From: a virus
IMG/VR virus record: IMGVR_UViG_3300042390_000283
Coordinates: 1 to 26,122 of that record
DNA length: 26,122 bases
Reading direction: 5' to 3' (one strand)
The notes below the pieces were generated by a model, which saw nothing but the letters and a program-made list of their open reading frames with translations, made no database searches and was not told where the DNA came from. Shown piece by piece: positions 6,501 through 13,019 of this stretch (the first letter of the stretch is position 1; each line of letters starts with the position of its first letter). A program made the position numbers and the translations under genes.

Positions 6501-8036
6501 ACCTTTAGTTGCTATTTCACCAATCAAATCATCAGTAAGTACATTCACTGCTGTTTGTGCTACTTCTTTTTCAGTCACACTAGAGGTTACATCATCTATA
6601 ACAGCTTGTGCTTCATCTCTAATTTCTCTAACAGTATTAGCCATTGTTTCTTTTGCGCCGGCACCATATACTCTACGCGGAGCTTTGCGTAATTCTTTAG
6701 CTGCGTCTTTGGATACTTCGGCTAAGTATTCTCCTTCGCTCACAACGTCTGATTTAGTTACTGTCCATTCAACACCTGCTAAATCTTTTGCTGCTTTTGC
6801 TGCTGCATCTTCTGCAGCTGTTGCCGCTGCTTGTGCTGCTGCTTTTTCTGCTGCTGTTGTTGCCGTATCTGCTACAACATCTGTTGCAACTTTTGCTGCT
6901 TTTGCTGCTGCTAAATCTGCTGCTTTTTTTGCGGCAAGGTATGGAGCTACTTCTTTCAAAGTTTCTTTTAATGCAAGTTCTGCTGCTTCTTTAGCCGCCT
7001 TAGCTGATGCTTTACCAACAGTTGCTTGATATCCTGCTTTAGTTAACGCGCCAGGACCAGATGCATAGTTCGTTATGTCTAATGCAAGGTCGCCAAACAA
7101 ACCAATGGTACGGTCAACCCACTTGTTACCAGTTTGTAGATAAGGTATATCACCAAATCCAAAAGTAGAATCCATACGCAATTGTTTTTTAAAGTCTGAC
7201 CAACTACCCTTTTCACTTATTGCATACTTGTTAGACAAATCTTCTGTAGCTTTTTGTGCTGCTTCAGCTGTAGTAATATTTCCAATACCAGGAATAGGTG
7301 TATTTAATATTCTTTTTTCATTTATAATTACTGGGTCACCGACTTTAGCAATTGGCATTCCTGTTTGTGGGTGCACTGGAATATAATCAGTTGCCTTATA
7401 TGTTTGAGTTTTGCCTAACAAACCTCTAGCAGCTTCTACTGATTCAGTAAATGCACCAACACCAGCACGACGGAAAGTATCGTATGCAGTAAGTGGTCCC
7501 ATTGCAAACATCACTGGTTTGAATTCCATCTTACCTGGAATAACATCGAAGTTAAGAGTCTTAGCTAGTACACCGCGCCAACCACCAGAAGGTTGTGGCT
7601 CACCCTGTACAATCGATTCAACTTTCTTAGGGTCAGCACCAGCACGCAATGTATCGATAGTTGCTTGACCTAAATCTCGACGAGCTTCATATAAGTCTGG
7701 AGATGTTACATACTTAGGTGGAGTTATAACTTTAGGTACAGCCATGCCAGACCTACCAAGACCTGGAGCATTTTCAGGAACTGTTATGCCTAACCCTGGA
7801 GGCAATGGAAGTTTGCCTTCTTTTTGTTGCAGAGTAGGAGGAATCTTAGATGGGATTGTTGTTGGAACAGTTGCTATTGGCGCATTAGGTACAGCAGGTG
7901 GCAGTTTAGTATCACCAGGTATAGTTACTGGAGTGGAGCTTTGCTTCGGTACAGTTGTGGCTGTGCCAGGAAGAAGTCCAGGTGGTAACGGAAGCGGTTC
8001 ACTTCCTTTAGGGCGTGTAATAATTTTTGGTGCCAA
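3546..8036 (-). CDS. Giant internal virion-type protein
   Basis: 1496 codons starting at TTG 8034-8036, preceded by AGGAAG seven bases upstream in the end of the previous gene; there is no ATG until far downstream. The first about 110 residues are Pro-rich and low in complexity. An Ala/Lys-rich helical segment lies at about 335-422, and a Gly-zipper hydrophobic stretch (LGAIGSGLFGGAVGG and on) at about 1295-1335 could enter a membrane. No enzyme motif was recognised. In podoviruses the longest late gene at the end of the structural block usually encodes an internal core or ejection protein that helps DNA through the host envelope, and size, position and hydrophobic patch fit that. I found no in-frame CGG codon in its length. 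Confidence 0.7.
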   Translation of the reverse strand: MAPKIITRPKGSEPLPLPPGLLPGTATTVPKQSSTPVTIPGDTKLPPAVPNAPIATVPTTIPSKIPPTLQQKEGKLPLPPGLGITVPENAPGLGRSGMAVPKVITPPKYVTSPDLYEARRDLGQATIDTLRAGADPKKVESIVQGEPQPSGGWRGVLAKTLNFDVIPGKMEFKPVMFAMGPLTAYDTFRRAGVGAFTESVEAARGLLGKTQTYKATDYIPVHPQTGMPIAKVGDPVIINEKRILNTPIPGIGNITTAEAAQKATEDLSNKYAISEKGSWSDFKKQLRMDSTFGFGDIPYLQTGNKWVDRTIGLFGDLALDITNYASGPGALTKAGYQATVGKASAKAAKEAAELALKETLKEVAPYLAAKKAADLAAAKAAKVATDVVADTATTAAEKAAAQAAATAAEDAAAKAAKDLAGVEWTVTKSDVVSEGEYLAEVSKDAAKELRKAPRRVYGAGAKETMANTVREIRDEAQAVIDDVTSSVTEKEVAQTAVNVLTDDLIGEIATKGYAAITGDAANLLGVKGGIRIGLPTLQKFTIPGTDVFTNLIGKGVAKQRIWFVNTPKGAAILNRLVTAGENGLLGSEQIKNMRVALRQGTVTGKTATDYVTLLNLDTMYRGNLNLTRKFLATELTQQVTKLSDFKKGSKGVYRYLDTDPAEWAAKGLPPLSKEQQSVYDAVNNFTDQLYSEANELVSRLGGPPIGNLPAYFPHAQSAAALEWGARNTGRLKTVAAGLGVDPTELLAGNYLNRQLVEGADWFGYKLTAADVAGGIDRFNEIARQYGKVKFDFFTTDVAEALAKYADNHARFMSYGETILGTVPRVIGDVGVQPGTASRLFKQVPLDDTGKAITTTKPLTKKAMDELTSAENIINNIMTPEKLTNWTPAQIQNVVDMLDGISAKLGGSKILKGEFDIAVDELKTYVKQIDEGLADGTITPPMAAMLTDEAESYAIAVATQANKVKGEFLVSDIKRWDIVSDLLEDGFTALNKTSIPNIAVDDEVRNLITNFNQLNDPELVRKANILLKDYTSMFKTTATASIGFHQRNALGNVFMLIAAGGNPKNLVEGLKVYREVKKMIADGVPVDKIYDVYKGANQDAVINALALSGATGYGQFGEITQAAGVGKTGIFGRQATGLTPFTGRMVPYTGKLPSGAPKRPIPGAQSKVLEKASTGLAAPLRGLRKIGNEIEESTRFALLYDGIVKGYSPQEAANRVNKYLIDYSELNTLDKYGKSIIPFWMWASRNLPLQLENMWMNPKAYNLYNSVKRNLRDEEAESPFIPDYTREQGAFKIPNVPTPVNVALGAIGSGLFGGAVGGIPGAALGALTGGASGGIVSGPNAYLNPQLGFPGAGPPNQLESIASGNALDLLSSLVGPLRVPLEQAANKQFFSGAPIRKEGDSDQARKEATLAYWISQLVPQAGLAGRILSAIPGDEPKIIQQITGSKLDKELQAAASYIGSPGFRLLPAQEKNEIRRRYYQLQALKNRELNNNPDLPG

Positions 8037-8040
8037 AAGA

Positions 8041-9003
8041 TTACTTCCTAACTATAGCTGCTTTAGCAAGGTCTTGTCTTCTAATTGCCTCATCAACGAA
8101 TGGACTCTTATCTTTGTTCTTTCTTAATGCTTTTTCAACAGCTATACCACCAGCTGCAGATGAGCCAGCATAATCTTTCTTATAAAGTTCACCCATAGCT
8201 TTGTAGTATTCTTGTACTCCTGGGAATGTTGCAATGTCAATCGTTCCCATTTTATAATTAGTTGATGGACCATACTTTAATTTAGGATGCGGTATGCCAG
8301 CTGTATAATATTTATCATTGGCTAAAAAGTCTACTTTGTTTTTTGCATACTGCGCTTGTGCTGCATCATACTCATCATAGATGCCATTTATTAATTTAGT
8401 TGCCTCATCAAGTTTTAATCCACCCAATGAACCAGGATTAGAAGTTGCTTGTCCAGATACATATTCAATCAACTGTTCTCTTGATACATCATTGTCTAGT
8501 GATGCAACTACTGTTTGAGCAAGAGTATATTTTAATGGGTCGATTTGACCAGTGACAGGATTCTTTGGGATTGGTGTATTCTTAAGCTTAATATAGTTTG
8601 GTGCTTTTTGATTAAAGGCATTGTCTTTTAATTGAGTTAATGATTCTTTGCCGGCTGTGTAACCAATGTAATCATCTGCGTCATTTGAGTCAGCAACAAA
8701 TGGTCTCCATGTAGTAGGGTATTTAGCTTGAGCAATTGCTGTTATCTGTGGGTCAAATATTATTTCAGCAGTTGTACCTTTTCTAATACCTGGTGGAATA
8801 ATTGGTTCTGTTCTTGGTTCAGTCGGAGGATTAACACTAGTGTCTGCTTTATCTGTATCGCCAGAACCCATTGGTTTTATTGATGGCAAAGGTGCTGTTT
8901 TTTTAGGAGCAGTCTTTGACAATGCTTGTTGAGTAAATGCTGCTGCTCTTTGAGGAGATGCACCTGCTGCAATAAGTCTTCTAGTTAATGGATTTTGTGC
9001 CAT
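8041..9003 (-). CDS. Unknown virion-type protein with LPSIKPMG motif
   Basis: 320 codons from ATG 9001-9003. The N-terminus is basic and Ala-rich (LTRRLIAAGASPQRAAAF), followed by a Pro/Thr-rich linker holding LPSIKPMGSGD, then a mixed domain with Lys, Tyr and Asp. No family was recognised. It sits between two internal virion-type genes, ends four bases before the giant protein's TTG start and carries that gene's ribosome-binding site. It shares the LPxIKPMG motif with the gene upstream (residues 18-27 there), suggesting a common docking or processing site. Likely a minor or internal virion protein. Confidence 0.6.
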   Translation of the reverse strand: MAQNPLTRRLIAAGASPQRAAAFTQQALSKTAPKKTAPLPSIKPMGSGDTDKADTSVNPPTEPRTEPIIPPGIRKGTTAEIIFDPQITAIAQAKYPTTWRPFVADSNDADDYIGYTAGKESLTQLKDNAFNQKAPNYIKLKNTPIPKNPVTGQIDPLKYTLAQTVVASLDNDVSREQLIEYVSGQATSNPGSLGGLKLDEATKLINGIYDEYDAAQAQYAKNKVDFLANDKYYTAGIPHPKLKYGPSTNYKMGTIDIATFPGVQEYYKAMGELYKKDYAGSSAAGGIAVEKALRKNKDKSPFVDEAIRRQDLAKAAIVRK

Positions 9004-9008
9004 AGTTC

Positions 9009-10211
9009 CTACTTAATATTCTTGCCAAGGGCTGGGAACTTCTTCTTGATTTGTGCTGCTGTTGCATTTGGATTAGCTGTAATAAAGTTATCAATCTTTG
9101 TATTCAATGCAGTGTTAGATGCTTTAACTGGTATAGCTGCCAACTGTTGTATTGGAGTCTTAGCAACTGGTGCTTGTATTGGTGGTGTATATTTAATTGT
9201 TGGCTCTGATTGAGTTATAGTATTATTAGGTGCCGCACCTGTGATTGTGGTTGGATTAATCTGTTGTGGAGTAATGTAACCAGTACCAAGTAATGCAGCT
9301 AATGCATCTTGTACTGCCTGGTTACGTGATGCTGCTTGCTGTTCAGCTGTTAATTGCTGACCAAAGATATTAGCTTGTAACTCAGCCAGTGCTTGCAACT
9401 GTTGCTGTTGTAGTCCACCAGTTTGACCCTGGTACAATTGCTCTAGTCCAGACAAAGCACCACTTCTACCCATCTGTTGTTCTGCTAATCTTGATTGTTG
9501 ATTGGCTTGTGATAACTGTCCTAGTGTTGACATTAGTGAGTTGTAGTTTTGCGCGCCACCACCAGCTGCTGCATTTAGTGCGGCAACAGTTGGGTCTACT
9601 GGAGCAGTAGACACACCTTGACCACCCATGTATTGGGCAAGGTCATTGGTTACTGTAGTTGCTGGAGTTTGTGGTGCTTGTTGGAAAGCGGTTGGAGGAT
9701 TCTGTTGTAGGTAGTTTTGCAAAGCATTATATGCTACACCAGTTCTGCCTTGTGCGCCAAGGTATCCAGTTCCAACGTTTGTTGCAGGATTATAAGCTCC
9801 CTTTAATTGGTCAGCTAAAAGGGTATATTGGTCAGTAATATATTTTTTACCAGACACATCACCTTGACTAATAATATTAGCAACGTTTGCTGGAATGCCT
9901 TGGTTTAATAAACCAGTAAGATAGTCTGCCTGATAGCCTGCACCAGTTGTTGCTCTTTGTGTTGCAGCTGCTGCGGCTGCTTGGTCTGCGGCAATCTTTT
10001 CTAAAGCTGACTTGTATGCATAGTATCCGCTGTTGCTGCCATCACTTGTATCAAGAACTATGGTAGATACATTGCTTCCAGTGCCACTGCCACCGCCGCC
10101 AGTAGCGTCAGATGGTGGCTCTGGTTCTGGGTCACCCATTGGCTTTATTCTTGGAAGGTTGCTCATTGGTCTTGAACCAGCACCATAATATTTCTTAATT
10201 CCTACAGCCAT
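9009..10211 (-). CDS. Gln/Ala-rich internal virion-type protein
   Basis: 400 codons from ATG 10209-10211. The start is MAVGIKKYYGAG, then LPRIKPMGDPEPEPP, a Gly/Ser linker, and a long Ala/Gln-rich helical region (for example LAEQQMGRSGAL and LQQQQLQALAEL), ending in a basic segment ATAAQIKKKFPALGKN. No catalytic motif. Composition and place, next to other low-complexity late genes and the giant protein, fit a core or ejection protein. The gap to the next gene is five bases. Confidence 0.6.
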   Translation of the reverse strand: MAVGIKKYYGAGSRPMSNLPRIKPMGDPEPEPPSDATGGGGSGTGSNVSTIVLDTSDGSNSGYYAYKSALEKIAADQAAAAAATQRATTGAGYQADYLTGLLNQGIPANVANIISQGDVSGKKYITDQYTLLADQLKGAYNPATNVGTGYLGAQGRTGVAYNALQNYLQQNPPTAFQQAPQTPATTVTNDLAQYMGGQGVSTAPVDPTVAALNAAAGGGAQNYNSLMSTLGQLSQANQQSRLAEQQMGRSGALSGLEQLYQGQTGGLQQQQLQALAELQANIFGQQLTAEQQAASRNQAVQDALAALLGTGYITPQQINPTTITGAAPNNTITQSEPTIKYTPPIQAPVAKTPIQQLAAIPVKASNTALNTKIDNFITANPNATAAQIKKKFPALGKNIK

Positions 10212-10217
10212 ATCATC

Positions 10218-10664
10218 CTACCTTAATTGTAATAATGCTTGCGCGTCCGAAGCAATCTGTCTAGCTTTATCAGATTCCAAATCCTTTAAACCTTCTTGAT
10301 AGTTTGCCAACCCTTGGGTATCAGCTAAATCATAACCTCTGCTGGTGCCAGCTAAGTCTTCTCTAGCATAACCTATGTCTCTAGCTCTGTTCTTAGCGTA
10401 GCTTTGTAGCGCCTGGTCATAAATACCTGAACGAACATTCTGACCCTGTAATCCTCTGCGGGCATAAGATGATGTGAGCTTTGGGACTTGGCCTAGCCCA
10501 CCTCCCGGGGTGGTAGCAAAGGCAGCTTCTTCAAGCTGGGTAATAGGGCGTTGACCTCTGGTCTCTGCCAGATATCTTTGATATGCATTTAAAGCAGCCT
10601 GTTGTCCGTATTGATTAAATAGGTTGCGTCTTTGCTGTTCGAAAAATGATGGGTCAAATGCCAT
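10218..10664 (-). CDS. Small Gln/Ala/Arg-rich virion-type protein
   Basis: 148 codons from ATG 10662-10664 with AAGAGG at good spacing. The protein is helical and polar (FFEQQRRNLFNQYGQQAA; YDQALQSYAKNRARD), with a Gly-rich break at about residues 53-57. No family was recognised. It begins the run of four internal virion-type genes and follows a short intergenic gap with a promoter-like motif, so it may start a transcription unit. The role is inferred from position only. Confidence 0.6.
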   Translation of the reverse strand: MAFDPSFFEQQRRNLFNQYGQQAALNAYQRYLAETRGQRPITQLEEAAFATTPGGGLGQVPKLTSSYARRGLQGQNVRSGIYDQALQSYAKNRARDIGYAREDLAGTSRGYDLADTQGLANYQEGLKDLESDKARQIASDAQALLQLR

Positions 10665-10672
10665 TTAATTTA

Positions 10673-10700
10673 CCTCTTATAAAGTATAGGGTTTGTTACC
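10673..10700 (-). promoter_or_regulatory. Promoter-like motif GTAAC-N5-CTATACTT
   Basis: On the - strand GTAAC (10699-10695), five bases, CTATACTT (10689-10682), then the AAGAGG ribosome-binding site. TATACT would be a -10 box giving a leader of about a dozen bases. A clear -35 box is missing. A closely similar arrangement lies at 22745-22764. Confidence 0.35.
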
Positions 10701-11311
10701 TAAAACCACCAAGATACAATGGAATACTTAGTCCCACTTGTTACTGGCTTAGCTGCGTGCATGTAAGGCACTCCTGATGGGAAGAGAATTAAATCCCCAC
10801 CATAAGGCTTATAAGTAAAGTTTAAGTAAGGGAAGTTTAATTCCCCTCCTTCAAAGTTACCATTTAAATAAAGTAGTCCAGACACTCGACGAGGGGTTTT
10901 GACCCCATCATCCATATGTCTTTTATACTCACCACCACCAGAGTATCTTAATATTTGATAACCCTGGTCTAAAGAATCTTTTAAAGAAAAGTTAAAGCGC
11001 TCCATATAATTATACAGACATTGTTCAAACATGTAATGTACATGTGTGTAAACGTCTGCTAATGCTACAGCTCCTTCATCTTTTAGTTGGTCTGGAGTTA
11101 ATAATTCTTTCTTGCGGAAATGCAATAGTTCATTGGTTCTCCACTCATCTTCTTCGCTGCTATCACCTTTAACTACTTTAGCTTTTTCCCATTTAAATAC
11201 TTTAGATTGCTCTTCTGAATTTAAAATATATTCTAGCATTTCGTCTGGATTATTAACATAATTTCTATATATTACAATCCCGTTATGTTCTATTGAATTA
11301 AGCATTACCAT
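10700..11311 (-). CDS. 2-oxoglutarate/Fe(II) dioxygenase (prolyl 4-hydroxylase-like)
   Basis: 203 codons. The double-stranded beta-helix dioxygenase pattern is present: YSGGGEYKRHMDD with H132 and D134, RVSGLLYLN, GGELNFP, GGDLILFPSG, then H185 (YMHAAKPV) and K195 in the basic position that binds the 2-oxoglutarate carboxylate. Known family role: hydroxylation of a protein or small substrate with O2 and 2-oxoglutarate; the substrate here is unknown. Such genes are frequent in aquatic phages. The start may be ATG 11311 or ATG 11305; the first overlaps the end of the Cys-rich gene upstream, and neither has a strong ribosome-binding site. Confidence 0.85.
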   Translation of the reverse strand: MVMLNSIEHNGIVIYRNYVNNPDEMLEYILNSEEQSKVFKWEKAKVVKGDSSEEDEWRTNELLHFRKKELLTPDQLKDEGAVALADVYTHVHYMFEQCLYNYMERFNFSLKDSLDQGYQILRYSGGGEYKRHMDDGVKTPRRVSGLLYLNGNFEGGELNFPYLNFTYKPYGGDLILFPSGVPYMHAAKPVTSGTKYSIVSWWF

Positions 11312-11532
11312 TTAAGTAAAGGACAGCTTGCTTCCTTTAACTTTACCTTCACCTTCATAAAACATCCGCACTGCTTGCACTGTGCTGTTGCCTTAATTAA
11401 CTCTGGACAAGAAGCACAAATATTAAATCTTTCTTTTGCTTCTTCCTGTGTTGCGTGAGGTGTATTAGGATTTAAAATATCCCAAGGTCTTGTATCACCT
11501 AACTTCTTTTTATATTCAGACCAAGCAGACAT
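11305..11532 (-). CDS. Small Cys-rich zinc-ribbon-like protein
   Basis: 75 codons from ATG 11530-11532, directly beside the previous gene's stop. The motif CASCPEL, then CKQCGCFM, then SCPLLKW gives six Cys in a pattern I know from small phage proteins often found beside 2OG-Fe(II) oxygenases. Zn or Fe binding is likely. It ends in ...KW and its TAA overlaps the oxygenase ATG region, so the two are translated together and may act together. The precise role is unknown. Confidence 0.7.
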   Translation of the reverse strand: MSAWSEYKKKLGDTRPWDILNPNTPHATQEEAKERFNICASCPELIKATAQCKQCGCFMKVKVKLKEASCPLLKW

Positions 11533-11751
11533 TTATAAATCATCTCCTATACCAATAAACTTTTCTCCATCCCATATGTCACCATGTGCTGGTATTTTAT
11601 CATGCGGGACTTCAATAAAGATTGGATTAGATTTATATATTGCTATGTTCATTTCGCGGTCTTTTGGAAAAGCAACAAAAGTTGCCACCTCTCCTTCTAC
11701 TACTACCGCAAATTGAACCATGTCTTCTGGTTTAAATTGTTGTTGATGCAT
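11533..11751 (-). CDS. Small unknown protein with C-terminal WDG motif
   Basis: 72 codons from ATG 11749-11751 with AAGGAG upstream. It shows VEGEVATFVAFPKD, then FIEVPHDK, and IWDGEKFIGIGDDL, the short beta module seen at the ends of tail-fibre-associated phage proteins. The Asp/Gly-rich end may bind metal or fold against a partner. It is the first gene after the appendage genes and follows a possible promoter. Function unknown. Confidence 0.6.
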   Translation of the reverse strand: MHQQQFKPEDMVQFAVVVEGEVATFVAFPKDREMNIAIYKSNPIFIEVPHDKIPAHGDIWDGEKFIGIGDDL

Positions 11752-11781
11752 ATTACTCCTTCGTTATAATTATATCATATC
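11752..11781 (-). promoter_or_regulatory. AT-rich gap with possible TATAAT box and strong RBS
   Basis: On the - strand TATAAT (11774-11769) is followed by AAGGAG and ATG 11751. No -35 match was seen at 16-18 bases upstream, so this is a weak call. Confidence 0.3.
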
Positions 11782-12420
11782 TTAATATAGACAGCCGCCA
11801 CCTTCACATGCTGATGAATAACACTCATTGCCGCAACTATCATAGCATCTTGTGTTTCTGCAGTTTCCACCACCACACGCGAGGTTGTCAGTTACGCAGC
11901 CACCACATCCAGTACATGCTGGAGGAGTGCAACATCCACAGATTCCTGGTCTATTGTCACCATTGTAGCCACCTTCTCCTGGGCATCCGCACCCACCGGT
12001 CGCGGGTTGGTAGTATTCATAGCTTATTTCACCAACGCAAGTATATCCAGTAAATACCAGGGTACAGTTACATGGTGGAGGTGGTGGTGGTGGTGGTGGA
12101 CCAGGTGGTGGAGATGGAGGAGCAGCTGGTGTAACGGAGTTAGATGATGCAGAAAGTGCAGATGACACACCATAGTTTGTTACTGCTCTTAGAGCAAAAG
12201 TGTAAGATGTTCCGTTTGTAACTCCAATGGTAAAAGGGCTTGATACTGCTCCAGCATTAAGGTTGTCAGGAGTAGAAAAAAGTTCATAGCTTACAGTGCC
12301 TTTACCAATATAAGTTGATGGTGTAAAGGTAACTGTTGCTTGGGCGTTTCCAGCCGTAGCTGTACCAATTGTTGGAGTGCTTGGAACTCCACCACCAGTT
12401 AATACGGCAATTCCGCGCAT
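11782..12420 (-). CDS. FN3, poly-proline and Cys-rich appendage protein
   Basis: I start at ATG 12420-12418, which overlaps the preceding stop (TAATG); a longer frame to 12450 would read over that gene. The 212-residue product has three parts: a fibronectin type III domain (about residues 10-98, with YELFSTPDN, GTSYTFALRAV and ASSNSVTP), a run of prolines (about 100-116), and a tail with about 18 Cys in 95 residues in patterns such as CNC, GCGC and GCC. FN3 domains in phage virions usually lie on exposed surfaces. The Cys-rich tail could bind metal or form many disulfides after assembly. I do not know another protein with this exact order; see findings. Confidence 0.7.
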   Translation of the reverse strand: MRGIAVLTGGGVPSTPTIGTATAGNAQATVTFTPSTYIGKGTVSYELFSTPDNLNAGAVSSPFTIGVTNGTSYTFALRAVTNYGVSSALSASSNSVTPAAPPSPPPGPPPPPPPPPCNCTLVFTGYTCVGEISYEYYQPATGGCGCPGEGGYNGDNRPGICGCCTPPACTGCGGCVTDNLACGGGNCRNTRCYDSCGNECYSSACEGGGCLY

Positions 12421-13019
12421 TAGCTGCTCAAGTCTCCCATGAGAACCCAAGTATTTGTTGCTCGTTTAAGGAGTGTAGCAGCTGACCATTGTGCACGTAG
12501 GTTAAGTCCAGGAGTTGCATTAACGGTTACTCCCGTGTCACCAGCCACAATTGCTGCACCAGTGTTTGCACGTAGGATTGTTATTCTTGTTCCCACGATA
12601 AATGGAACTGATGCGTTTGTAGGAACGGTTATAACAATACCTGAAGTTGAGTTTGTTTCAATAATAATACCATCGTCACCTATTACAAGAGTATAGTTAT
12701 TTGTTCTTGCGTTTGTTTGAGTATGGTCAATAACTGCATTTTGTGTGGTTAAAGATGAACCTGTTGCTACACCAATGTTAGGTGTAGTTAAAGTAATCGA
12801 TGCGGCAATCTTAGAAGATGTTACAGCTGACGAAGCTATTTTAGCTTCTGTTATAGCAGATGATGCAATGTCTTCTGTGTTGACTGCGCCGGCGTCAAAG
12901 TTTCCTCCAGCTGATAATGTTTCACAAAATGTTTTTATTGCTGTGTTGTTTTCGTTATTTTCTATTGCAGAAATTGTGTCACCCGTAGTAAATGTATGGG
13001 GTATGGTTAATTGTGCCAT
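12420..13019 (-). CDS. Tail-fibre-like / appendage protein
   Basis: 199 codons from ATG 13017-13019, overlapping the preceding stop (TAATG). The start MAQLTIPHTFTTGDTISA, a short repeat region (ITEAKIASSAVTSSKIAAS) and a beta-rich C-terminal part (GTRITILRANTG, GVTVNATPGLNLR, WVLMGDLSS) are typical of phage tail fibre or appendage proteins. The short Ala/Ser repeats may form a trimeric helical or beta stem. Together with the next gene it probably makes an exposed host-contact structure. Confidence 0.65.
   Translation of the reverse strand: MAQLTIPHTFTTGDTISAIENNENNTAIKTFCETLSAGGNFDAGAVNTEDIASSAITEAKIASSAVTSSKIAASITLTTPNIGVATGSSLTTQNAVIDHTQTNARTNNYTLVIGDDGIIIETNSTSGIVITVPTNASVPFIVGTRITILRANTGAAIVAGDTGVTVNATPGLNLRAQWSAATLLKRATNTWVLMGDLSS

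Noticed and set aside
6685-7029. Ala/Ser- and Leu-rich open frames on the + strand
   Set aside because: They are antisense shadows of the Ala/Lys-rich segment of the giant internal virion protein.
12070-12120. GGTGGT microsatellite
   Set aside because: It encodes the poly-proline run of the appendage protein on the - strand.
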